A DNA stretch of 11,762 nt from the NCBI GenBank assembly GCA_947304495.1, contig CAMZBG010000037.1:1-11762 (forward strand). Reading direction: 5' to 3'. Under the pieces are notes generated by a model, which saw only the letters and a program-made list of their open reading frames with translations, was not told where the DNA came from and ran no database searches. Made by a program: the position numbers and the translations under genes. Source of the stretch: an uncultured Clostridia bacterium. GTDB lineage: Bacteria > Bacillota_I > Bacilli_A > RF39 > UBA660. Of this stretch, positions 1 through 5,523 are shown in pieces. The stretch's first letter is position 1. Every line of letters begins with the position of its first letter.

Positions 1-60
1 TTTATGTCAACAAATTTTTGACTTTTTTTAGCAATTTATCTTTTATTTTACATTTTTTTT

Positions 61-69
61 TGATATAAT
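61..69 (+). promoter_or_regulatory. Extended -10 promoter of the HerA-like gene
   Basis: The string TGATATAAT is a perfect -10 hexamer (TATAAT, 64-69) with the TG dinucleotide of an extended -10 element. No convincing -35 lies 16-18 bp upstream, where the sequence is only T-rich. Transcription would begin near 76 and give a leader of about 20 nt ending in the ribosome binding site AGAGGGA (83-89), 5 nt before the ATG. The same TGATATAAT string occurs before recF. Confidence 0.6.
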
Positions 70-94
70 GTTATAAAAGAATAGAGGGATTTTT

Positions 95-1855
95 ATGTTT
101 GAAAAAATTCTATCAATAACAAAGAATGAAGCAATTGTACAAATTTCAAACAATATCGGCGATGATATTCTTAATTATAATGTCATTTTAGAAGACAAAG
201 ATAAGAAAATTTTAGGTGAAATAGATGAGATTATCAATAATGAGGCTAAAATATCTTTTCTTGGGGAATTCATAGATGGCAGATTTTTTAGTGGTATAAT
301 TCGAAGACCTACATTAAATGCTAATATTAGGATTATTAATAAAGATGAGCTTGGTGAATTAGTAGGTGATAATGATAATAAAACCATGGTTTTAGGAGTT
401 AGTCCATTATATAATAATTATCCAATTAAAGTTAATATTAATGAGATGTTTAGTAATCATATGGCTATTTTTGGTAATACTGGTTCTGGTAAAACTTGTG
501 GTGTAGCTAGAATAATACAAAATTTTTTCAATATGAAAGATAAGATTCCTTTTAATTCTAATATATTTATTTTTAACAATACTAGTGAATATGATGCGGC
601 ATTTAGGAATATAAATAAGGTTAATCCAAATTTTAATTATAAATTATATACAACAGATAAAGATGATCCTAGTGGTAATCCAATAAGAATACCTTTATGG
701 ATTATGGATGTTGATGATTATGCAAATATTCTTGATGTTACTGAATATTTTCAAATTAATATAATAGAAAAAATGTTATCTTTTGTATCTATATTTGCAA
801 AAAATGACGAAGAATCTATCAGATATAAGAATCATTTAATAGCTAAAGCTATTATTTCTGTATTATATTCAAATCAAGTAGCTGCTAAAATTAGAGATCA
901 GATATTTAATATTCTTACAGATTGTAATACTAATGAATTAAATCTTGATGCTGAAGTTCCTGGTATTGGTTATACAAGAGAATTTAGAAAATGTTTTGAT
1001 ATAGATAACCATGGGGAATTTGTTGAAAGAATATTAGTTACTAAATATATTCAAAGTTTTATTGATAATAATACTGAATGGAAAGAAGAATATCAACCTA
1101 TTTTCTTTACTTTAGATCAACTTGAAGTAGCACTTAATTTTACTTTGATTAGTGAGGGATTACTTTTAAATGAAAAATCTTATAGTGAAGCTATAGCATT
1201 AAAAGTAAAATTACATTCAATTAATAATAGTTCAAATAAAGATTTCTTCGATGTACCTAGTTTTATTACACCAGAGCAATATATTAATTCATTATTAGTT
1301 ACACAGAATAATGGAAGGGTACAATTAGTAAATTTTGTATTAGAAGAAATTGATGATAGATTAGCTAAAGCTTTAGTTAAAGTTATTTCAAGAATTTTAT
1401 TTAAATTTTCTAAAAGAATGCAGCCTAGAGGTGCTATGCCTATCCATATTATGTTAGAAGAGGCTCATAGATATGTACAGAAGGATAATGATATTAATAT
1501 TTTAGGTTATAATATATTTGAGCGTATAGCTAAGGAAGGTAGAAAATTTGGAGTTATTATGGATTTAATAACTCAAAGGCCTACGGAATTATCTGAAACT
1601 GTTTTATCTCAATGTTCTAATTTTATAATATTTAAATTAAATCACCCAACTGATTTGGAATATATTAGAAAAATGGTTCCTAATATCAGTTCTGATGTTA
1701 TCGAAAAACAAAAATCACTTCAATCTGGTACTTGTGTTGCTTTTGGTAGAATGATGAGGATACCAATGATTGTTAAAATGCAAATGCCTAATCCAGAACC
1801 ACAAAGTGCTAATGCTTCAATATACGATAAATGGATTGTTGAATGGAAAGGTTAA
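95..1855 (+). CDS. herA: HerA-like (DUF87) hexameric DNA translocase/helicase
   Basis: A 586-residue FtsK/HerA-superfamily ATPase. The N-terminal ~100 residues are beta-rich and fit the HAS-barrel of HerA. The Walker A motif is GNTGSGKT (127-134, Lys133). The Walker B strand is IHIMLEEAH (about 450-458, acidic pair Glu455/Glu456). A TQRP motif near 493-496 and the following SETVLSQCSN stretch are typical of HerA proteins. The family forms hexameric rings that pump double-stranded DNA. In archaea HerA works with the nuclease NurA in end resection, and bacterial members also occur with nucleases or Sir2-type effectors in defence. No NurA or effector gene is visible, but only 94 bp of upstream sequence can be seen. 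The start is supported by AGAGGGA at 83-89. The gene has its own promoter and terminator, so it looks monocistronic, and it is transcribed towards the origin. The family is confident; the exact role is not known, and the symbol denotes the family. Confidence 0.85.
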   Translation: MFEKILSITKNEAIVQISNNIGDDILNYNVILEDKDKKILGEIDEIINNEAKISFLGEFIDGRFFSGIIRRPTLNANIRIINKDELGELVGDNDNKTMVLGVSPLYNNYPIKVNINEMFSNHMAIFGNTGSGKTCGVARIIQNFFNMKDKIPFNSNIFIFNNTSEYDAAFRNINKVNPNFNYKLYTTDKDDPSGNPIRIPLWIMDVDDYANILDVTEYFQINIIEKMLSFVSIFAKNDEESIRYKNHLIAKAIISVLYSNQVAAKIRDQIFNILTDCNTNELNLDAEVPGIGYTREFRKCFDIDNHGEFVERILVTKYIQSFIDNNTEWKEEYQPIFFTLDQLEVALNFTLISEGLLLNEKSYSEAIALKVKLHSINNSSNKDFFDVPSFITPEQYINSLLVTQNNGRVQLVNFVLEEIDDRLAKALVKVISRILFKFSKRMQPRGAMPIHIMLEEAHRYVQKDNDINILGYNIFERIAKEGRKFGVIMDLITQRPTELSETVLSQCSNFIIFKLNHPTDLEYIRKMVPNISSDVIEKQKSLQSGTCVAFGRMMRIPMIVKMQMPNPEPQSANASIYDKWIVEWKG

Positions 1856-1856
1856 T

Positions 1857-1882
1857 AACTGGAATTTATATTCCAGTTTTTT
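1857..1882 (+). terminator. Rho-independent terminator of the HerA-like gene
   Basis: A perfect 9-bp stem, AACTGGAAT (1857-1865) with ATTCCAGTT (1870-1878), has a TTAT loop and is followed by a run of six T (1877-1882). It starts one base after the TAA stop and would keep HerA transcription out of the origin. Confidence 0.9.
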
Positions 1883-1953
1883 GTTCTATCAACATGTGTT
1901 GTTGATAGATTTTATTTTATTTATATATATTTTATTAATGTATCAACAGATAT

Positions 1954-1967
1954 TGTTGATATCAACA
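1954..1967. repeat. Palindrome of two overlapping inverted DnaA boxes
   Basis: TGTTGATATCAACA is a perfect 14-bp palindrome. It consists of a minus-strand box (1954-1962) and a plus-strand box (1959-1967) sharing four central bases. Each differs from TTATCAACA only at the first base. The two sites overlap on DNA, so two DnaA monomers may not be able to occupy them together. Confidence 0.8.
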
Positions 1968-2052
1968 TGTTTAATTGTTTGTTAATAGTTTTATCAACAT
2001 TGTTTATATATGTTTAAAATCTGTTGAAAACTCGATAAATCCTTATTTTATA

Positions 2053-2061
2053 TGGTATAAT
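2053..2061 (+). promoter_or_regulatory. Probable dnaA promoter, extended -10
   Basis: TGGTATAAT holds a perfect -10 hexamer (2056-2061) and the extended TG element. No good -35 is found at 16-18 bp. The predicted start near 2068 falls inside the first box of the tandem array, which fits autorepression by DnaA. Confidence 0.6.
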
Positions 2062-2063
2062 AT

Positions 2064-2105
2064 TGTTGATAACTTGTTCATAACCTGTTGATAACTTGTT
2101 GATAA
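2064..2105 (-). repeat. Four head-to-tail DnaA boxes at exact 11-bp spacing
   Basis: Minus-strand boxes start at 2064, 2075, 2086 and 2097, each 9 bp plus a 2-bp spacer (ct, cc, ct). Three read TGTTGATAA on the plus strand and the second reads TGTTCATAA. The 11-bp period puts all four on nearly the same face of the helix, as expected for ordered DnaA filament loading. The array lies just downstream of the candidate dnaA -10 element, so bound DnaA should also block transcription of its own gene. Confidence 0.9.
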
Positions 2106-2150
2106 CAAAAAAAATAGTAGACAAAATTATTTAATGTGTTAAAATATAGG
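2106..2150 (+). promoter_or_regulatory. Candidate unwinding element and second possible dnaA promoter
   Basis: Directly after the tandem boxes come an A8 run (2107-2114), TAGTAG (2115-2120) and almost pure A/T sequence to 2150. TAG triplets beside a DnaA box resemble the DnaA-trio of Bacillus-type origins, but the usual GC-rich spacer is absent and only two trios are clear. The same bases can be read as a promoter: TAGACA (2118-2123), a 16-bp spacer, TAAAAT (2140-2145). Both readings are inference. Confidence 0.35.
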
Positions 2151-2183
2151 TAAATAATGAATTTGTTGATAATTACTGAATGT

Positions 2184-2187
2184 GAGG
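2184..2187 (+). promoter_or_regulatory. Ribosome binding site that fixes the dnaA start
   Basis: GAGG stands 8 nt before the ATG at 2196. The in-frame ATG at 2157 has no such site, and a protein starting there would have to encode a DnaA box (2164-2172), so 2196 is preferred. Confidence 0.75.
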
Positions 2188-2195
2188 TAGCTAAA

Positions 2196-3569
2196 ATGAA
2201 TGGTAGAGAGATATGGAATAAATTTCTTAGTAATATTCAAAATGAAATTACAGAGATTTCTTTTGAAACTTGGTTTAGTGAAGAAGATACTAAATTTTAT
2301 TCTTTTAAAGATAATGTATTAACAATTACTGTTAATCAAGAATTTATAAAAAAGCATATTGAAGCACATTATCTCGATATCATGAAGGATGCTATGTATG
2401 AAATTACAAATTCAGATGTTACTTTTAATATTATATTAGAAAGTGAAGTACAGAAATTAGAAGAAAAAGAAAATAATAATGTTTCATTAAATACTTTAGT
2501 TAGTAATAATGAAAGGCAATCTGCTAATAATGCTAACTTAAATCCTAATTATACATTTGAAACATTTATTGTTGGTAAAAGTAATAAATTTGCTTATAAA
2601 GCTTCAAGGATGTTGGCTGAAGCACCGGGTAGTTATAATCCATTATTTTTATATGGTGAAAGTGGTGTTGGTAAAACTCACTTAATGCACGCAATTGGTA
2701 ATTATTTGATTCAAAATACTGATAAAAAAGTATTATATATAACTAGTGATAAATTTGTCGATGAATATACAAGAATTTTTAGGTATAGTGATAAAAACAG
2801 TTATGATAAGATTGATGCATTTAAAGAAAAATATAGAAATGTTGATGTATTAATTATCGATGATATTCAATTTTTAAGTACTGCACCTAAAGGTCAAGAA
2901 GAATTTTTCCATACATTTAATGAATTACATAATGCTAATAAACAGATAATTATTGCATCAGACAGATCTGTTGATGATTTAAATTCTATTGAGAATAGAT
3001 TATTAACTAGATTTAATTGGGGACTTACTGCTAATATTACTACTCCAGATTATGATTTAAGGGTTAGTATTATTAAAAATAAATTGGCTTATAACGATGC
3101 TGTTAGTGATATTCCTGAAGATGTAGTTGAATATATTGCTAATAATTTTGATTCTGATATTAGAAAATTAGAGGGAGCTATTACAAGAGTACTGGCTTAT
3201 TCTTCAATGTTCTATTATGGAAAAATTGATTTGGATATTGCTATAGAGGCACTTAAAGATCAAGTTACAGGTAAAAGTGTGTATAAAAACGATGTTCAAA
3301 GAATTCAAAGAGTAGTTTGTGATTATTATAAAATTAGTTTAGAGGAAATGAAAGGGAAGAATAAGAATAATGCAATAAACTTTCCTAGACAAGTAGCTAT
3401 ATATTTATGTAGGGAATTAACTACTGAGTCTTTTCCTAAAATAGGTTCATATTTTGGTGGTAGAAACCATTCAACTATAATTAGTGCTGATAAGAAGATT
3501 AGAAAAGAATTAACAACTAATGATAATTTAAGACAAGTAATAAAAGATTTAAAGAGGGATTTAACATAA
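2196..3569 (+). CDS. dnaA: Chromosomal replication initiator protein DnaA
   Basis: A 457-residue ATP-dependent initiator that binds boxes at oriC, melts the origin and recruits the replicative helicase. Domain I (about 1-82) carries the ISFETWF motif, and domain II (83-115) is a short Asn/Glu-rich linker. Domain III is the AAA+ core: Walker A GESGVGKT (154-161), Walker B VLIIDDIQF (218-226), and the likely arginine finger Arg272 in LTRFNWG. Domain IV ends with FPRQVAIYLCREL (396-408) and the recognition loop GGRNHSTI (421-428). In most bacteria the loop reads GGRDHTT, so Asn424 replaces E. coli Asp433 and Ser426 replaces Thr435. Lys390 aligns with Arg399, the minor-groove arginine. The surrounding boxes also differ from consensus. 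The 2196 start matches the usual N-terminus (MxxxxIWNxFL). The gene has boxes on both sides and is probably autorepressed. No terminator was found before dnaN. Confidence 0.98.
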   Translation: MNGREIWNKFLSNIQNEITEISFETWFSEEDTKFYSFKDNVLTITVNQEFIKKHIEAHYLDIMKDAMYEITNSDVTFNIILESEVQKLEEKENNNVSLNTLVSNNERQSANNANLNPNYTFETFIVGKSNKFAYKASRMLAEAPGSYNPLFLYGESGVGKTHLMHAIGNYLIQNTDKKVLYITSDKFVDEYTRIFRYSDKNSYDKIDAFKEKYRNVDVLIIDDIQFLSTAPKGQEEFFHTFNELHNANKQIIIASDRSVDDLNSIENRLLTRFNWGLTANITTPDYDLRVSIIKNKLAYNDAVSDIPEDVVEYIANNFDSDIRKLEGAITRVLAYSSMFYYGKIDLDIAIEALKDQVTGKSVYKNDVQRIQRVVCDYYKISLEEMKGKNKNNAINFPRQVAIYLCRELTTESFPKIGSYFGGRNHSTIISADKKIRKELTTNDNLRQVIKDLKRDLT

Positions 3570-3580
3570 TTGTTGGTTAA

Positions 3581-3671
3581 TGTGTATAACTAGATATCTA
3601 TCAACAGGTATTGTTGATAATTAATTCCTTATAAAATAAGGCAATTTGTAAAGTTATCAACAGTATCAACA
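3581..3671. other. Second DnaA-box cluster, dnaA-dnaN intergenic
   Basis: Exact variant boxes lie at 3612-3620 (-) and 3654-3662 (+). One-mismatch boxes lie at 3598-3606 (+) and 3663-3671 (+); the last abuts 3654-3662 with no spacer. TGTGTATAA at 3581-3589 is the reverse complement of TTATACACA, a classic TTATNCACA-type box. A short inverted repeat CCTTAT/ATAAGG (3627-3641) sits between them. The A/T-rich run after 3672 (TTAATAATAATA at 3681-3692) is another candidate unwinding site. As in Bacillus, the origin may be split across both sides of dnaA. Confidence 0.8.
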
Positions 3672-3673
3672 GG

Positions 3674-3679
3674 TATAAT
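3674..3679 (+). promoter_or_regulatory. Candidate dnaN -10 element
   Basis: TATAAT lies 2 bp after the abutting DnaA boxes, so its -35 region would be inside them. A second TATAAT is at 3691-3696. Neither has a good -35. dnaN could also be read through from dnaA, since no terminator separates them. Confidence 0.4.
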
Positions 3680-3714
3680 ATTAATAATAATATAATTAGA
3701 AAGAAGGTAAAAAA

Positions 3715-4830
3715 ATGAAATTTATTATTAAGAAAAATATATTACTTGAAAACTTACTTAATACTTCTAAAGCTATTTCTAGTAGAAATCTAATACCAAT
3801 ACTTACAGGAATTAAATTTGATTTAACAAAGGAAGGTTTATATTTATCTGCTTCTGACTCTGAAATATCAATTAGGACGTTTATAAAAAATGATGATATA
3901 ACAGAAGTTAGTGAGTTTGGATCAGTTGTTATTAGTGGTAAATATATAGTTGAAATTATTAGAAAGTTACCAGATGCAGATATTAGTATTGAAGTATTAG
4001 ATGGATTTAATATGATAATTCAAACTGAAGGATCAGAATTTAATCTAAATGGAGTAGATCCAAATGAATTTCCTAATTTAGATCTTGAGGATACTAAAAA
4101 TCCAATTATTCTAAATCCTGTTATATTTAAAACAATAGTTAATCAAACTTTCTTTGCTACTTCAATATCTGAAACTAGACCATTACTTACAGGTATTAAT
4201 TTTAAATTAAATGGTGATAATTTAGAAGTTATAGCTACCGATAGTTATAGATTAGCTAAGAAAGAAACACCTTTAACTGATAAATATGAAACTGATTTTA
4301 ATATTGTAATACCTAGTAAGAATTTAGTTGAATTAGCTAGAATGTTAGATGATGATAATGAAAATATAAATTTACATATATTTAATAATAAGGTATTATT
4401 TAAATATAAAAATATTATATTCTTATCTAGATTAATAAGTGGTACATATCCTGTATCATCTAATATAATTCCTAATGATTTTAAGGTTGATATAGAATGT
4501 GATTATGATATGTTATATGATATGATAGATAGAGCTTCTTTACTTACTTCTGATAAAGATAAAAATACTATTAAACTATCTTTAAAGGATAAGGAATTAA
4601 CTATATCATCTAATTCACCAGAAATAGGTAAGGTAGAGGAAAAAATTAGTATTGATAATGATGGGGATATTACAATATCATTTAGTTCTAAGTATATGCT
4701 TGAAGCAATAAAGAGTTTTAATAGTGAAAAGGTACATATATTAATGAATGATGATAATTCACCAATAATTATTAAAAGTGATGATGATAATACCTTAGTT
4801 CAATTAGTATTACCAATAAAGACATATTAG
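3715..4830 (+). CDS. dnaN: DNA polymerase III beta subunit (sliding clamp)
   Basis: A 371-residue protein, close to the family's usual 370-380. It forms a dimeric ring around DNA that tethers the replicative polymerase and serves repair and mismatch proteins. The sequence fits three repeated clamp domains of roughly 120 residues each. Domain 1 begins MKFIIKKNILLENL and includes PILTGIKF. Domain 2 carries ATDSYRLA, close to the family's ATDSHRLA. The C-terminus QLVLPIKTY matches the conserved end that helps form the protein-binding pocket. The ribosome binding site AAGAAGG (3701-3707) stands 7 nt before the ATG. The TAG stop lies in the loop of the gene's own terminator, so the unit ends here and comK is transcribed separately. 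Confidence 0.98.
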   Translation: MKFIIKKNILLENLLNTSKAISSRNLIPILTGIKFDLTKEGLYLSASDSEISIRTFIKNDDITEVSEFGSVVISGKYIVEIIRKLPDADISIEVLDGFNMIIQTEGSEFNLNGVDPNEFPNLDLEDTKNPIILNPVIFKTIVNQTFFATSISETRPLLTGINFKLNGDNLEVIATDSYRLAKKETPLTDKYETDFNIVIPSKNLVELARMLDDDNENINLHIFNNKVLFKYKNIIFLSRLISGTYPVSSNIIPNDFKVDIECDYDMLYDMIDRASLLTSDKDKNTIKLSLKDKELTISSNSPEIGKVEEKISIDNDGDITISFSSKYMLEAIKSFNSEKVHILMNDDNSPIIIKSDDDNTLVQLVLPIKTY

Positions 4831-4845
4831 TATGTCTTTTTTTTT
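4818..4845 (+). terminator. dnaN terminator with the stop codon in its loop
   Basis: AAAGACATA (4818-4826) pairs perfectly with TATGTCTTT (4831-4839) around the loop TTAG (4827-4830), followed by T to 4845. The TAG stop of dnaN (4828-4830) is the last three bases of that loop, so the hairpin uses the final codons of the gene. Confidence 0.9.
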
Positions 4846-4896
4846 ATTAATTTTTATTTAATTCTACAAAATTCTACAATATTCGACATATTAATG

Positions 4897-4905
4897 TGTC
4901 ATAAT
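4897..4905 (+). promoter_or_regulatory. Candidate extended -10 promoter of the comK-like gene
   Basis: TGTCATAAT gives an extended -10 with one mismatch in the hexamer (CATAAT). It overlaps the 3' half of an imperfect inverted repeat GACAT...GTGTC (4885-4900). Two direct copies of ATTCTACAA lie upstream (4861-4869 and 4871-4879). No clear -35 is seen. Confidence 0.4.
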
Positions 4906-4927
4906 TAAAAGTTAAGGAGGGGGAATT

Positions 4928-5377
4928 ATGTATGAGATAGATGTATCAACACTTATGTTGATAGGATTATCTGATGATATAACTAAGGTAATTACATTAG
5001 ATGATGAATTTATTGTTAATGAATCTAGTAAAGATATAGTAAATAATTCATGTAAATATTTTGGAAGTAGTATGGCTGAAAGAATTAAAACTACTAATAG
5101 ATTAATAAATATTAGTTCAAAATCACCTATAGTAATTGAGGAAAGTAGAAATATTATATTTTTTCCTTTAAAATCTACAAGAGAAAAATGTAATATTTGG
5201 ATATCATTTAATAATCTATTAAAATATGTAAAAAATGATGATAAAACAGTATTATATTTTAAATTAAATAAAGAAATAGATATTAAATTTTCATATTATA
5301 TTATCGATAATCAAGTAACTAGAAGTTTAATGTTAGATTATGAAATAAATAAACGAAGAAAAAGTCTTGAAAAATAG
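4928..5377 (+). CDS. comK: ComK-family competence transcription factor, short form
   Basis: A 149-residue protein recognised as ComK-like by an ordered set of motifs shared with Bacillus subtilis ComK: SCKYFGSS (41-48), Arg52 and Thr55, SPIVI (66-70), IIFFP (76-80), Cys88 with WIS (91-93), and DNQVTRS (127-133), against SCRFFGSS, PPIMV, FLFP, CGWIS and ENQVYRT. ComK binds AT-rich paired boxes and activates DNA-uptake and recombination genes. This protein is about 40 residues shorter than B. subtilis ComK (192). It stops after a basic tail, NKRRKSLEK, before the part that in B. subtilis holds the MecA-recognition peptide FMLYPK. The ribosome binding site AGGAGGGGG (4915-4923) is very strong. 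The gene sits between a terminator and the recF promoter, where yaaA (S4 domain) is common in Bacilli. The family is well supported; a role in competence is inference. Confidence 0.8.
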   Translation: MYEIDVSTLMLIGLSDDITKVITLDDEFIVNESSKDIVNNSCKYFGSSMAERIKTTNRLINISSKSPIVIEESRNIIFFPLKSTREKCNIWISFNNLLKYVKNDDKTVLYFKLNKEIDIKFSYYIIDNQVTRSLMLDYEINKRRKSLEK

Positions 5378-5405
5378 ATTTTTTCTTTATTTTTTAAGCA
5401 TTTTA

Positions 5406-5414
5406 TGATATAAT
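5406..5414 (+). promoter_or_regulatory. Extended -10 promoter of recF-gyrB-gyrA
   Basis: TGATATAAT is identical to the element before the HerA-like gene. It has a perfect -10 hexamer at 5409-5414 and no good -35. It lies in the 102-bp gap between the comK-like gene and recF and would drive the recF-gyrB-gyrA unit. Confidence 0.6.
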
Positions 5415-5457
5415 TAATATGTAATAATTAATAAATAATGTATATTTGTGGGGTAAT

Positions 5458-5523
5458 ATGAGCATGAAAAAAAAGAAAGATGAAATTAAAGAAATTAAAT
5501 TTAAAAAATTACCGAAATTATAA
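5458..5523 (+). CDS. Possible 21-codon leader ORF overlapping the recF start
   Basis: ATG at 5458 follows GTGGGG (5447-5452) at a usable distance and opens a short lysine-rich frame ([12 protein letters not shown]...) ending at TAA 5521-5523. It overlaps the first 44 bases of recF in another frame and contains an A8 run (5467-5474). recF itself has only AAAGAAAG directly against its ATG. The small frame could therefore load ribosomes for recF by translational coupling. It may equally be a chance frame in A-rich sequence. Confidence 0.25.
   Translation: MSMKKKKDEIKEIKFKKLPKL

Larger units (their letters stand above)
1886..2172. other. oriC: Main DnaA-box cluster of oriC, upstream of dnaA
   Basis: This non-coding stretch is packed with 9-mers close to TTATCAACA, one base from the usual bacterial DnaA box TTATCCACA. 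Exact copies are at 1991-1999 (+), 2064-2072 (-), 2086-2094 (-), 2097-2105 (-) and 2164-2172 (-). One-mismatch copies are at 1886-1894, 1900-1908, 1940-1948, 1954-1962, 1959-1967, 2022-2030 and 2075-2083. No TTATCCACA copy was seen. The position directly before dnaA, between two terminated transcription units, is that of a classic oriC. Runs of A/T between the boxes (1909-1939 and 2106-2150) are candidate unwinding regions. Box positions are read directly; origin function is inferred from family knowledge and position. Confidence 0.9.

Noticed and set aside
1770..1985. A 71-codon plus-strand frame overlapping the end of the HerA-like gene and the origin.
   Set aside because: It overlaps a well-supported gene, runs through a terminator and DnaA boxes, and its translation looks like random A/T-rich sequence.
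1886..2105. Repeated TGTTGATAA units considered as a CRISPR array or iteron set of a plasmid.
   Set aside because: Units are only 9 bp in both orientations without uniform spacers, and they flank dnaA in a chromosomal gene order, so DnaA boxes explain them.
2157..2195. Longer dnaA start at 2157.
   Set aside because: No ribosome binding site precedes it, it would encode a DnaA box, and the extra 13 residues do not resemble a DnaA N-terminus. ATG 2196 has GAGG at good spacing.
3627..3641. Inverted repeat CCTTAT/ATAAGG as a dnaA terminator.
   Set aside because: The stem is only 6 bp, mostly A/T, and no T run follows.
4861..4927. ComK boxes (AAAA-N5-TTTT pairs) for autoregulation upstream of the comK-like gene.
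   Set aside because: No clean pair is present, and such strings are expected by chance in sequence this A/T-rich.
4928..5377. Assignment of this gene as yaaA (S4 domain) from its position.
   Set aside because: The sequence lacks the S4 motif and carries the ordered ComK motifs instead.
5357..5398. A/T-only hairpin and T-rich run after the comK-like gene as a terminator.
   Set aside because: Pairing is almost only A-T with a 4-nt loop and no GC core. It may be weakly active but cannot be supported.
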